The notes: generated from the letters alone by a model not told the origin. DNA of 64,000 nt from Candidatus Zipacnadia bacterium (GCA_029821735.1 JALGSU010000014.1:1-64000); one strand, 5' to 3'; shown: positions 45,775-54,858, counted from the first letter of the stretch. A program made the numbers and translations.

Positions 45775-45886
45775 TGGTGGCGTTGTGGTGGTGCCGTTGC
45801 GGTACGCCGTCAGGAGGGCGGGTCTTTCTCTGGGCACCATAGCTTCAGCGAAGGTGTCAGACCCGCCGGTCGTTGGCCGTTCCCCG

Positions 45887-45925
45887 TTGACATGCGGCAA
45901 TCCTTGTACCATACTAATTGCCGCA
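45887..45925 (+). promoter_or_regulatory. sigma70-like promoter overlapped by a 9-bp inverted repeat
   Basis: A consensus -35 TTGACA (45887-45892), 17-bp spacer and -10 CATACT (45910-45915). A perfect inverted repeat TGCGGCAAT (45893-45901) / ATTGCCGCA (45917-45925) brackets the -10, as an operator would. It points to the TPR gene at 46162 and would give a leader of roughly 240 nt in which nothing else was recognised. Confidence 0.45.
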
Positions 45926-46161
45926 ACTAGCAGGAGAAGAACTCTCTCTCGATGACAGTTCATTGTTCCTGAGCATTCAGGCGCTAAGCCACACGTATGA
46001 TGTCTCGGCGGGACGGCTGTGCGCCCTGCGGACGCCTTCACCCGCTTGACGCTCACCACCAAACCATGAAGAGAAGTCCGACCGACCGGTAACGAACGCG
46101 CTGTATTGGCTATATCAATAGTAGGGACAGAGCATTCCCGTGCGGGCAAGGGGGAAGTGCG

Positions 46162-47247
46162 GTGCCAACACCTGTTGACGAAGCCAGACGCCTGATCGAG
46201 AACGGCCAGCCGCAGAAGGCCATCGAGATACTACGCCCTTACCTTGAGCAAAACGGGGATGACATCCACGGCTGGTCCGCACTGGCTGCTGCCCACTTCG
46301 GGCTTGAGCAGTGGGGCGAAGCGCGCAATGCCGCCGTCAGAACCATCGAGCTTGACCCCGACAACCCGCGCTACTGGTCCAACCTCGGAACTATCGACCG
46401 CAAGGCTGGATACCTGAAGAGTGCCTCGGAAGCGCAGCGCCGCGCGCTCGAACTCGATCCGCTGTCAGAGCAGGCCAACACTGAACTGCGCAAGCTCCGC
46501 AAACTGCGCACCACCCGACAGCCAGCCGCCACACGGCTATGGGCCCTCGGGATAGGGCTTGTCGTCGTCGTGCTGATCGTCGTCATGCTGATCATTGCCG
46601 GTCGTGCGAGCAAGTTGGGCGAAGACCTCAGAGAACCCGTTACGCTCGGGGCAATCCTGCCGGTACTCAGCGGAGACCAGTTGGTGGCGATTCGGGGCCA
46701 GGTCACGTCGTTCAGCTCGGGCCGGGCTTTTGGTCACCTAACGCTCAGGCCAGAGAAGTCTTCCGCCTCCGACATTGGCGAGGTGGAGGTGCTCTTGGAC
46801 GGATCCGCGCCCACGGTAGGTATAGGTGAGGATGTGGTTGTTGTTGGTGAGCTTCGCGTAGATCTTTACGGGACGCCCATAGGGAGCCCGACGTATGAGC
46901 TATCGAATGCCCACATCGGATCGGCAGCACAGGGACAGGAGATCGCGCCGCCTGCGGTCTTCCAGGCGCTGGTCTCAGTGGTAAGCCGCGGGCGGCCCGT
47001 TTCGTGTACGGGCGAAGTGCAAGGGGCGACGACCTTGTCCGTCCCTGATGTTGGTGATACGCCTTGTATTGATCTGCTGTGCTGGCCGTATGGTGCGTCT
47101 GAGCCGATCGAGGTCAACGTCTTTCTTGAGGATGGTCTGCCTCGGGGACTGGCGAAAGGAATGAGAGTGACAGCCGTCGGAGACGTAACATGGCTTATCA
47201 GTAATCCCGTAGTCGGTCTCGCCCTGCATCGCGCTAGGTTGGAGTAG
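46162..47247 (+). CDS. TPR membrane protein with C-terminal OB-like domains
   Basis: The 361-residue product has no signal peptide. Residues 1-105 hold about three tetratricopeptide repeats (ARRLIENGQPQKAIEILRPY, GWSALAAAHFGLEQWGEARN, YWSNLGTIDRKAGYLKSASEA). A single transmembrane helix follows (LGIGLVVVVLIVVMLIIAG, about 127-147). The outside part has two beta modules resembling OB folds (LVAIRGQVTSFSSGRAFGHL, GEDVVVVGELRVDLYG, PVSCTGEVQGATTLSV). The start is GTG with GGGGGAAG upstream. The topology suggests a cytoplasmic protein-binding domain linked to an external sensor or binding domain. It is first in a group of three genes after the hairpin array. Confidence 0.7.
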   Translation: MPTPVDEARRLIENGQPQKAIEILRPYLEQNGDDIHGWSALAAAHFGLEQWGEARNAAVRTIELDPDNPRYWSNLGTIDRKAGYLKSASEAQRRALELDPLSEQANTELRKLRKLRTTRQPAATRLWALGIGLVVVVLIVVMLIIAGRASKLGEDLREPVTLGAILPVLSGDQLVAIRGQVTSFSSGRAFGHLTLRPEKSSASDIGEVEVLLDGSAPTVGIGEDVVVVGELRVDLYGTPIGSPTYELSNAHIGSAAQGQEIAPPAVFQALVSVVSRGRPVSCTGEVQGATTLSVPDVGDTPCIDLLCWPYGASEPIEVNVFLEDGLPRGLAKGMRVTAVGDVTWLISNPVVGLALHRARLE

Positions 47248-47366
47248 GCTCCAAGCACGGGCAGCGCTGTGACGTGCGAGGCAAGCATGATAGCACCGAC
47301 GGTGTGAGTGGTGAAAGGGAGAGCTGACGAAGGCACAGATGCAGACTTTGAGGAGGGCGAGGACGC

Positions 47367-47810
47367 ATGAGCAGGCAACAGTATTATGTGGCGCTGGCGG
47401 TCCTGGTCGTGAGCGGAGCGCTGGGCGGCTGCGCCAAACCCACGGACCCGCTCGTGCGTGTCTCTGCTCTAGCGCAGAAGAATATGGCTGAGGTGAACAG
47501 CATCCTCGGTCGGCCTGTAGCCATTGACGAGCCTCAACCGAGTGGCGCAGTGGATGCCACATACCAAGTCGAGGGCTTCACGCTGTTCATAGTCACTTAC
47601 AGCGGCACGGGTGGGCTCACCAGCACGATTGCTGGTGAGCTGAAGACCCCGGTGAGCAATGCCGATGAGGCGTTCGCACTCTTCGGTCTCGCGGGAGCCA
47701 AGCCAGATCACCATTCCCGTGCAGGTGAGAGGGCTCACGGCGTCGGCGGCTGGCGGGAGGTCGGAGTGTTAGGCAGTCCATATGACTACGTCTATGCCAC
47801 CAATAGGTAG
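47367..47810 (+). CDS. small lipoprotein, BamE/SmpA-like fold suspected
   Basis: A 147-residue lipoprotein with lipobox ALGGC. The core NMAEVNSILGRPVAIDEPQ has the helix-then-GxP pattern of BamE-like domains, followed by beta strands (YQVEGFTLFIVTYSGTG). The C-terminal 45 residues (GAKPDHHSRAGERAHGVGG...) look less regular, and a competing frame there reads ITIPVQVRGLTASAAGG. A late frameshift is therefore possible, although the end WREVGVLGSPYDYVYA looks natural. The start follows GGAGGGCGAGG. Function not known. Confidence 0.55.
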   Translation: MSRQQYYVALAVLVVSGALGGCAKPTDPLVRVSALAQKNMAEVNSILGRPVAIDEPQPSGAVDATYQVEGFTLFIVTYSGTGGLTSTIAGELKTPVSNADEAFALFGLAGAKPDHHSRAGERAHGVGGWREVGVLGSPYDYVYATNR

Positions 47811-47887
47811 CCTTGCAGCAACTTGACGGCAGCCGCGAGGACGCAACCTGTGCATGGGGGGAGGACGCGTGAGAGGGATGAGGTTCC

Positions 47888-48484
47888 ATGCGTGGTGCAA
47901 CACGTCTTCTGTTCTGCCTGGTGGCAGTCAGCTTCTGGTCTTCAGCCTACACCCAGGAAACAGCGCCAGTAGTCGAAGAAGTCACCGCTCAGTCCATCAT
48001 CGAGCCGGCCACACACGTCCGGATAGGCATGCCTGCAGCCGAGCTAGAGACATTACTCGGCCGACCTGCCGACGAGACATCGGGCACTCGCATCGAGGCA
48101 GATCCCGAGACTGAGATCGTGCGGACACTGAGTTGGTATCTCGGTCCCTACGACGACATGCTTCTCACGACCTGGGTTCTCGATGATCTCGTCATCGGCT
48201 CCGTTGTCTACCCGTTCGGCGGTTGGTATGAGGCTGAGCCGCTACCGGTTGCCGGTGGGATTCCCCAACCCGTCGCGGTCGGCCCACTACCACCCTACGT
48301 AACTGAGTGGGAGCCGCTACCCGTCACGGTACGCCCGACAGCCCCGGCGGCGCAGCCCACATACCGGGCTCCGACCTACAGTGCACCCGCGACCGGCAAC
48401 TGCCCCCAAGGGGGCAACCATGTGCGCGGCAAGGTGGACCGCAACGGCCGCGTGCACTGCGCCAAGTGCGGCCAGTTCATGTGA
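47888..48484 (+). CDS. secreted protein with BamE-like domain and C-terminal zinc-ribbon-like tail
   Basis: A 198-residue protein with a signal peptide (RLLFCLVAVSFWSSAYTQ). A domain containing VRIGMPAAELETLLGRPADE and LSWYLGPYDDMLLTTWVLDD shares the LLGRP motif with the preceding lipoprotein. A Pro/Ala-rich linker leads to the tail CPQGGNHVRGKVDRNGRVHC AKCG, whose three Cys plus His could bind zinc. The start follows GAGG at 5-6 nt. The two genes look like diverged relatives, 77 bp apart. Role unknown. Confidence 0.6.
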   Translation: MRGATRLLFCLVAVSFWSSAYTQETAPVVEEVTAQSIIEPATHVRIGMPAAELETLLGRPADETSGTRIEADPETEIVRTLSWYLGPYDDMLLTTWVLDDLVIGSVVYPFGGWYEAEPLPVAGGIPQPVAVGPLPPYVTEWEPLPVTVRPTAPAAQPTYRAPTYSAPATGNCPQGGNHVRGKVDRNGRVHCAKCGQFM

Positions 48485-48980
48485 CACGACGGCAGCGAAG
48501 GCCGCTGCAACTAGCTTTCTGACTGTGGGGCCGCCCGTGTTTGCAGTTACATGCGCTCCTACCCGCGGCAAGCCGGATAGGCCGGATCCTATCCAGCCCA
48601 GTTGCTGCTGTCGGCCTTCGCCGCCCGACTCAAAGCCCGGATTCACTCGAATGGACTCCCGAATCACTGTCCGCCACTTATTCGCCCTCTTCGTCACAAT
48701 TACCCCTGCCTCTTTCGTCTCCCCCCGATTTGCCCCCCCAATGGGCTCCTGTCGCGATCCTCGGTCGCCGAGCGCCATCCCAATCGTCACAATCGCTCGC
48801 ACCCATAGTGCGACCGCCTTGTTAAGAGCCCCCGTGTGAGTGGTAACTAACAACTGTCAGGTACTTCTGTGAGGTACTCGCCCCGCATCCCACCCCCTCT
48901 GAAGGGCCCAACTCCCCCCTCGGCGAACATCCCCAACGCCCGTTTCTAACAAGCAAAAGCCAGGCCGGGAGCGTTATCCC
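48485..48980. other. 496-bp intergenic region without recognised gene
   Basis: No credible gene was seen on either strand. The plus strand is rich in C/T runs (CCCCCCGATTTGCCCCCCCA; CACCCCCTCTGAAGGGCCC) and looks less GC-rich than its surroundings. The ORFs listed here have low-complexity composition. It should contain the promoter for the gene at 48981. Confidence 0.4.
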
Positions 48981-51900
48981 ATGACGCGGCGACGATTTCC
49001 CCAAAACGCGGCTACGGCGATCCTGGGTGTCCTCACGACGCTTTTCGCCTGTTCAGCCCAGCAGCAGCCCGCTCCGCTGATTCTTGACCCCGGAGGCTAC
49101 TCCGCAAACCTTCCCGACGAAGTTTCAGCCCAGCCCCGCCTCGGTGAGAATCTCATCGAAAATGGCGGTTTTGAGGATCTCGATCCGGCTACAAATGAGC
49201 CTTTCAGTTGGCGAAACGCCTTCCACATCTTCGCGGCCGCTCACGACAAAGATCGCCGTGACACCCTCCAGGAGGCGATTCTGGGCCTTTCCCGCCGCGA
49301 GGCCACCGACGAGAATCCTCACTCGGGCGCGCACAGCATGCATCTGCTCAATCCGTACGAGATGCACGAACGCCGCGCCGGAATCGACCTCAATTTCGGC
49401 AGTTATCTCGCCACCGAAGTGATTCTCCCCGAGCTAACCGCCGACACCAAGTACGTGTTATCTCTCGCAGCCCGCGGCGAGACCAGACCTGGCATCCCCG
49501 GACGCGCCCGAGCCATGGTCGCCTTCTACGACCAAATTGAGCCCAGAGGGGCCAAAACGACGCGTAGCAGCGAAATGGCCTATCCGCAGCTCAGCGATTC
49601 CTGGACCGAATCCACCATGGATTTCGTCGTCCCGCAGACCACTAAACGGCTGACGCTCTTCCTTTATCTGGACAACTGCGGTGAAGTATGGTTCGATGAC
49701 ATAGCTTTGTACCGAACTACCATCGAAAACGGCCTGACGGTCCGCCTGATTCCGATGCAATTCATGGACCAGACCTTCTGCCTATCCTCGGGCGATGTTG
49801 CCACAATGGTCTTTGCTTTCCGCAACGAACTCGAAGTTCCGGTGGATCAGCCCCGGCTGATGCTGGAGCTGCCGCGCGCCATCGAAATCCTGACAACTCG
49901 CGATTCCACCGAGGTCCTCAGCGAAGCCACCCTCGACCGAGATGGGGCCGAAAATGCCCTCTACGCGCTTGATATGGCCGTTCTGGCCCGTCAGGCCCCG
50001 AAAGAAACGTGGTCAGCTCACCAGGGATTGGCGGTCGTGGTGACAACGAATCTGCCCCCCGGAGAGGCGCGATTGCCCGCTCGGTACTGGCTCACAGACG
50101 GAGATTACGAGACTGAGCCGCTGGAGTTCGATTTGCAGGTTCTGCCGCCGATCAGCGGCGAGCGCCCGCAGCGCTTCCGCACGGCCGCGATGTTCAGCTC
50201 CGCCGACTGCCTCTACTCTGATCTGCCGGCCGTCGAAGCGCTGGCGGATTTCTACGACCGCGTGGGGCTCAACTCCGCGCACCTGCGCCCCACCATGCTC
50301 GGCGATGCGCTGCGCCAGCGCGGCATCGTGCGCTACACCGAGAACTACTGGCTGGTCAACGGTTACCGGCTGGGCGCGGGTCAGAAACCCGATGAGTACG
50401 CCTACATGCTGGCAGATGGGACGCCGCATCTGAGAGGCATCTGCCCGACTGAGGTCTACACCCGCGGCGAGTACTACCGCGAGCACGTCTACGGCGCCAT
50501 CCTGCGCAAGGTGATCGTCGAGGACCGCGGCGCGGAGCACTTCCAGCCCAATTGGGAGCCTTACATGTTCGACTGGAAGGGCTGCTTCTGCGACCGCTGC
50601 CGTGAGGAGTTCATCCGCTGGTCGGAGCTGCCCCGCGCCGACGTCGAAGCCGCCTGGCCTGAGGACATCATCCGCAACTACCGCGAGAAGTGGGTGCAGT
50701 TCCGTTCCTGGCAACACGGGGAGCTCGTGCGCACGCTCGAGGAGGACGTGAGCGCGCTGGGTCGCGAGGTCGGCATCGAGTCGCACTTCATTCCGGAGGT
50801 CGCTTTCCCGATGTTCACCGAAGAGGGGCAGGGCGACGACTTCGCCGCGCAGTATCACAGCCGCGACTACAGCAAGTATCTCCCCGTGGTGCAGCCGTGG
50901 GGAGGCTACTGCTCGCAGAACCTCTACAAGCCGTATGTCTATGAAACCGGCTATCACCTGAAGGTCCAGGCCGTGGCTGAGGCGGTGCGCAAGTTCGTCG
51001 ATACGCTGCCTGCAGACGAGCGCCCCGAGATCATCGGTCTGCCCCACAGCTATCAGGGCGACAACCGCGTCACGCAGCCCGAAGCCATCGCTTTTGACTT
51101 CCTGACCTACTTCGCCAACGGCTGGGACGGCGCCATGGCCTACGTCTTCCCGCGCGGCTATGACGCTCGCTACTGGCGGGCGATGGCGGGGGCCAACTCC
51201 CTCATCGCGCGCTTCGAGGAGGCAGTCTCCGTGGACGCCCGGGAGGATAATCACGCCATCGAGCCGGTTACTCCGGTACCGTCCCCCGATCCGGACTGGG
51301 TCGAAGAGCTCGGTCGGGAGGACATCGTCTACTCGTGGGAGTACCGCTCTGGCAATCGGCGGCTGTTCATCGTCGCCAACTTCTGGGCGAAGGGCGAGTG
51401 CTTCTTCCGCCTGAAGCCCGAGGGGCTGGAGGCCGACCGGCAGTACCTGCTGACCGAGCCCGCCGCCGGGCGCTGCTATGCTGACGCGACCGGTCTGCCC
51501 GCCCTGACGGCAGCGGATCTGTCTGACGGCGCGCTGCTGCACGTGGGAGCCATGCGTTACGCGTTCTTTGTGCTGGAGCCTCTCGGTGATGGGCCCGAGC
51601 CGGGCGCGCGACTGGTCACGCCCGCCGAAATGCAGGCCGCCATGGCACAGCGCCTGCCCGCGATCCAACAGGCCTTCAGTGACGAGCAGGAGTTGGCGGC
51701 CGGGCGCGAGGACGAGGATGCGACCGAGATCGTCGACTACTCCGGGCTGAAGACTGTGCGCGCCGGTGAGATGACCTGCGGACCACTGGAGGTGCTCGAC
51801 CTGAACGGGCCGGGCATCTCGATTCGCACCGAGGATCGCGAGGTGATCATCGACCCCGCTGGCGGCGGCCGGCTCGTGAGCTGGAAGGCCGGCGAGGATG

Positions 51901-52565
51901 AGCTGGTGTGTTGGGACGGGCAGTGGGCGATGCTGCTCGACGGCTTCTGGTACCCAGAGGCTTCGGCGAAGGTTGTGGTTAACCCCATGCAGGTTATCGC
52001 CCAAGAGGCCACCGACACGGGCATACGCGTGGTTCTGCGCCGTAAGCTGAGCGAAGAGGTCAACGACCTGACCGGTCTGGTGCTGACCAAGACGTGGGAG
52101 ATCGGCGACGGTGGCGCGCGCATCGAATTGACTTCGGAGTTGGCCAACGAGACCGGCGGGGCGCTGGAGTTCTCGCACCGTTACCACAACATGCCCGCCC
52201 ACCTGGAGCTGCGCCCGGACCAGCGCGGCTGGGCGGACATGAGGGGTGAGGGCGAGCCGGTGCGCTTTGAGCGCATGTTCGTCAAACGTCTCTACGAATA
52301 TGAGCCGGCTCCAGACGATGAGCTGGTGCTCCGCGGCTTCCCAATGGACAAGCGGGAGATGATAGGCCGCGCGGCAGTGGTGCTGGACGCTGATTGGCTG
52401 CCGGCGATGCAGTTTGAGCTGGACCCGGACCGGCTGCTGGCGATCGCGTTCTGGGACCACGGCTCCCAGCGCTGCGCGACACTGGAGCCCATCCACCAGC
52501 GGGTGCGCCTGGAGCCCGGCGAGACCTGGAGCACCAGCGTAACGCTGACCGCGGAGGCCCCATAG
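48981..52565 (+). CDS. large secreted glycosidase-like protein with N-terminal binding module
   Basis: A 1194-residue protein with a signal peptide (AILGVLTTLFACSAQQ; the Cys may make it a lipoprotein). A CBM4/CBM9-like jelly roll (about 50-240: NLIENGGFEDLDPATNEPFS, GEVWFDDIALYRT) precedes beta spacers. A TIM-barrel-like region (about 400-780) has RTAAMFSSADCLYSDLPAVE, WEPYMFDWKGCFCDRCREEF and NGWDGAMAYVFPRGYDARYW. The C-terminal supersandwich (KTWEIGDGGARIELTSEL) is mutarotase-like. The CFCDRC cluster echoes the Cys clusters of the DUF4838 proteins. Base and codon use in the first kilobase looks more A/T-rich than in the rest. The start has GGGAG at about 10 nt. Substrate unknown. Confidence 0.75.
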   Translation: MTRRRFPQNAATAILGVLTTLFACSAQQQPAPLILDPGGYSANLPDEVSAQPRLGENLIENGGFEDLDPATNEPFSWRNAFHIFAAAHDKDRRDTLQEAILGLSRREATDENPHSGAHSMHLLNPYEMHERRAGIDLNFGSYLATEVILPELTADTKYVLSLAARGETRPGIPGRARAMVAFYDQIEPRGAKTTRSSEMAYPQLSDSWTESTMDFVVPQTTKRLTLFLYLDNCGEVWFDDIALYRTTIENGLTVRLIPMQFMDQTFCLSSGDVATMVFAFRNELEVPVDQPRLMLELPRAIEILTTRDSTEVLSEATLDRDGAENALYALDMAVLARQAPKETWSAHQGLAVVVTTNLPPGEARLPARYWLTDGDYETEPLEFDLQVLPPISGERPQRFRTAAMFSSADCLYSDLPAVEALADFYDRVGLNSAHLRPTMLGDALRQRGIVRYTENYWLVNGYRLGAGQKPDEYAYMLADGTPHLRGICPTEVYTRGEYYREHVYGAILRKVIVEDRGAEHFQPNWEPYMFDWKGCFCDRCREEFIRWSELPRADVEAAWPEDIIRNYREKWVQFRSWQHGELVRTLEEDVSALGREVGIESHFIPEVAFPMFTEEGQGDDFAAQYHSRDYSKYLPVVQPWGGYCSQNLYKPYVYETGYHLKVQAVAEAVRKFVDTLPADERPEIIGLPHSYQGDNRVTQPEAIAFDFLTYFANGWDGAMAYVFPRGYDARYWRAMAGANSLIARFEEAVSVDAREDNHAIEPVTPVPSPDPDWVEELGREDIVYSWEYRSGNRRLFIVANFWAKGECFFRLKPEGLEADRQYLLTEPAAGRCYADATGLPALTAADLSDGALLHVGAMRYAFFVLEPLGDGPEPGARLVTPAEMQAAMAQRLPAIQQAFSDEQELAAGREDEDATEIVDYSGLKTVRAGEMTCGPLEVLDLNGPGISIRTEDREVIIDPAGGGRLVSWKAGEDELVCWDGQWAMLLDGFWYPEASAKVVVNPMQVIAQEATDTGIRVVLRRKLSEEVNDLTGLVLTKTWEIGDGGARIELTSELANETGGALEFSHRYHNMPAHLELRPDQRGWADMRGEGEPVRFERMFVKRLYEYEPAPDDELVLRGFPMDKREMIGRAAVVLDADWLPAMQFELDPDRLLAIAFWDHGSQRCATLEPIHQRVRLEPGETWSTSVTLTAEAP

Positions 52566-52590
52566 CCCCGGGTCAAAGCACCGGCATCGC

Positions 52591-54858
52591 TCACGGCTCC
52601 TCAGCCAGCCGCTGCAACTCAACTATCAGCGACGCCATCTCGCGGCGGCACTCCTCGACGAGTTCCGGCCGGTGCACGAAGTTGCTGAACCGGAAGGTGA
52701 GTTGCTCAGGGAAGCTCCTGGCTGCGGCGACGCGTGCCGCGACCTCGGGTGTGACTGCTCCCCGGGCTTCGGCCTGCGAGAGAAGTTGGTCGATCAACCA
52801 GAAATACTCCCGGTCCTCCAGTCCGTCGCGAATGTGATGCAGCCGCGCCGAACGCCAGAGGCCCTGGACGTTGGCGTCCTCGGTGCCGGGGTAGTAGAGC
52901 GTGCCGTCGCCCTGCCTGACGTCATCGCGGCGGACGATGCCATGAGGAGCGTGCTCGAACTGCCCCCGTGGTCCCAGTGACCAGTAGCTGACCCCCTCAA
53001 ACCCGTGCTTCTGCAGCATCCAGAAGAACAGCCGAGCTCCTGCGGGATCGCTCACGTGGAAGAGGAAGTCGTGGATGTACGGCCACACCTGCTCGCCCTC
53101 CTGCTGCCGGCCCTTGTAGAAGTCTGCGGCAGCGAGGACATAGCGCGAACTGGGACACCAGATGTCGGCAATGCCGACGCCTCGGCTGAGCTTGGTGGCG
53201 TCGGGGGTGCCCATTGAGGTGACCATGAGCTTGACGCCCGGTGCCCATTCGCGGGTTTTGGCCGCCATCTCGCGCGCCTGGTCGATTCGATCAGGTCCGA
53301 GTTCGTCTGGCATCCGGGCATACGCCTGGTCGATCCAGCCATTCGCCTGGAGGATGGGATAGTACGCCTCCCAGAACCGGCGCATCCCCTCGTAGCCAGC
53401 TTCGGGCTCGCCGCGAAGCACGCGGTACGTGTCCCCCCAGGGACAGACCATTGTGAGTTGCAGACCGCGCTCGTTGAGCGTCTCCGCCGTTCTCACCAGC
53501 GCCGACTGCAACTTGGGTCCGAGGACCTGCTGGTACGCTTCCTCGGAGAAGTCCGACTTCCGGAGAATACCGTGCTCCTCTCGGTGGAACGGGTAGCCCA
53601 TGGCGATGCGGAAATCGGCGAGGTCCTCGGTCCACCACAGATGCCGCTCGAGTGTCCCGCCCGTCGCGCGGAACAGGCCGGTGCGGGTATGCGTTTCGCG
53701 TGGCAGCGCGAAATCCCAGACCTCGATTTCCACCGGCATCTGCAGCGGTAGCGTGCCGTTCACCGTGGCGGTGACGGTGGACTTGTAGATGCCCGGGGCG
53801 GCGCTCGCCGGAGCATACACCGAGACCCAGAACGTCGTGTTCGGCTGCTCGATCGCGAGATCAGGCGACAGTTCAGCGTGGGATGTGGGCGCGAGGGGAT
53901 CGGGGTACAGGCGCTCTTTGGTGCGGTCGCGGTAATACTCAAGCGAGTAGCGCAACCACTCGACTCGCGTCTGCAGAGAACCATCGGTCGCGCCTGCCGG
54001 GCCGGTCCAGGGCCCGACGGCCAGGTCAACGGTGCTGACCTGGAAATCGGGCGCTGGCGATGCGGTAATCTGCGCGCTCACCCACTCGTTCCGCGCGACA
54101 GTCAAACGCAGCGGCCCTTGTGCACCCTCGCGAAGCATCAGGTCGGCTGTCGCGTTCGCGTCCGGCCACAGCCGCTCTTCAGGCGGCGCTGACCAGAGGA
54201 CCGCGTCTGCCGTCCGCGCACCCGTGCAGGTGGAGGCACGATGCACGCGCAGGTGCAGATCGCCATCTACCGGCCGACCGTCCAGATACATGCGTCCGTG
54301 CGGGTAGACATCACCCTCGGTGGCCTTGATGTTGTTCTTGCGCACGGTGGTGGTCAGCCGGTCAGCGACAACTTCGTAGTACCAGACTGTCTCCGGGTCT
54401 GACGGGAAGTCGACAACGAGGGGCAGATCATCGGTGATCTGTTCCGGCGGGAACTGCTTCTGTGCGACGAGGTCCCCGCCCGGGCCGCCCCGGTAGAGGC
54501 TAACCGTCATGGACGGCCCCGTCTCCCTATAGGTCAGGCCAGGCGCGCCACTGAGCGACCCCAGCCCCAACTGCACACCCGCCAGCCGAGGGCCGGCGCA
54601 GCGGAAGGTCTGCCCGACGGCCCGGCAGGTGGTGAGGTCAATCCACCAGTTGCAGTGAACGCCAGCCAGGGCCTCCGCGCGGTAGCACTGCGCCGTGATG
54701 GTGCCGTCGGCGTGCCAGACTACCTCGTTGTCCAGAAGCTCTTCGATGGCCTCCAGTGCACACGCCGGACCGGCGACCAAGATCACGCAGAGCCCCATCA
54801 GTAAGCCGGGCAGCCACATGCGGTGCATGTTTCGCGAGCGCCCTCGTTCGATGATCAT
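52591..54858 (-). CDS. DUF4091/GH123-like secreted glycosidase
   Basis: The start at 54858 has GGAG 6 nt upstream and gives 755 residues with a signal sequence (LPGLLMGLCVILVAGPACA). The ORF track start at 54921 is longer without support. The N-terminal half is beta sandwich (NEWVSAQITASPAPDFQVST, GIYKSTVTATVNGTLPLQMP). The C-terminal half matches DUF4091: ARMPDELGPDRIDQAREMAA, GIADIWCPSSRYVLAA, GFEGVSYWSLGPRGQ and the closing RLHHIRDGLEDREYFWLIDQ. GH123 enzymes are N-acetyl-hexosaminidases and several DUF4091 proteins belong to that clan. The DE of MPDELG is a candidate catalytic pair. It is convergent with the 48981 gene and divergent from the GH5 gene. Confidence 0.82.
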   Translation of the reverse strand: MIIERGRSRNMHRMWLPGLLMGLCVILVAGPACALEAIEELLDNEVVWHADGTITAQCYRAEALAGVHCNWWIDLTTCRAVGQTFRCAGPRLAGVQLGLGSLSGAPGLTYRETGPSMTVSLYRGGPGGDLVAQKQFPPEQITDDLPLVVDFPSDPETVWYYEVVADRLTTTVRKNNIKATEGDVYPHGRMYLDGRPVDGDLHLRVHRASTCTGARTADAVLWSAPPEERLWPDANATADLMLREGAQGPLRLTVARNEWVSAQITASPAPDFQVSTVDLAVGPWTGPAGATDGSLQTRVEWLRYSLEYYRDRTKERLYPDPLAPTSHAELSPDLAIEQPNTTFWVSVYAPASAAPGIYKSTVTATVNGTLPLQMPVEIEVWDFALPRETHTRTGLFRATGGTLERHLWWTEDLADFRIAMGYPFHREEHGILRKSDFSEEAYQQVLGPKLQSALVRTAETLNERGLQLTMVCPWGDTYRVLRGEPEAGYEGMRRFWEAYYPILQANGWIDQAYARMPDELGPDRIDQAREMAAKTREWAPGVKLMVTSMGTPDATKLSRGVGIADIWCPSSRYVLAAADFYKGRQQEGEQVWPYIHDFLFHVSDPAGARLFFWMLQKHGFEGVSYWSLGPRGQFEHAPHGIVRRDDVRQGDGTLYYPGTEDANVQGLWRSARLHHIRDGLEDREYFWLIDQLLSQAEARGAVTPEVAARVAAARSFPEQLTFRFSNFVHRPELVEECRREMASLIVELQRLAEEP

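Larger units (their letters stand above)
44905..45877. repeat. array of about 14 hairpin-forming repeat units
   Basis: A noncoding array of short modules. Most modules begin with GT(C/A)(C/T/A)GGAGG, then carry a palindrome, then a GCCGTTGCCGTT-like linker. Palindrome types: A, GGGCTGCGT-TCCC-ACGCAGCCC followed by CTGGCCC-GAA-GGGCCAG (four copies); B, GGCCGATTC-GTCA-GAATCGGCC (three); C, GGGCGGGG-CTACGT-CCCCGCCC (three); D, GGCGGGTCT...AGACCCGCC with an inner GGCACC/GGTGTC stem and a CTTCAGCGAAG core (both ends, plus a half copy near 45083); E, GGGCCGGAT...ATCCGGCCC (once, 45011-45035); and a D-like form with GGGCGGGG arms (45421-45474). Order: D E D' C A C A B F A B C A B D. Arms differ completely between types while the hairpin design is kept. 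Some ORFs run through it but are composition artefacts. Confidence 0.85.

Noticed and set aside
44905-45877. CRISPR array
   Set aside because: Modules abut each other, have several unrelated repeat sequences and lack unique spacers of constant length. No cas genes are nearby.
44598-45930. Long plus-strand ORFs through the hairpin array (414 and 340 aa) and the minus ORF 45451-46149
   Set aside because: Repetitive Pro/Arg/Gly-rich text in several frames at once. The sequence is explained by palindromic repeats, with no ribosome site or domain.
50013-52622. 869-aa minus-strand ORF
   Set aside because: Antisense to the 48981 glycosidase-like gene, which has a signal peptide, modules and natural composition.
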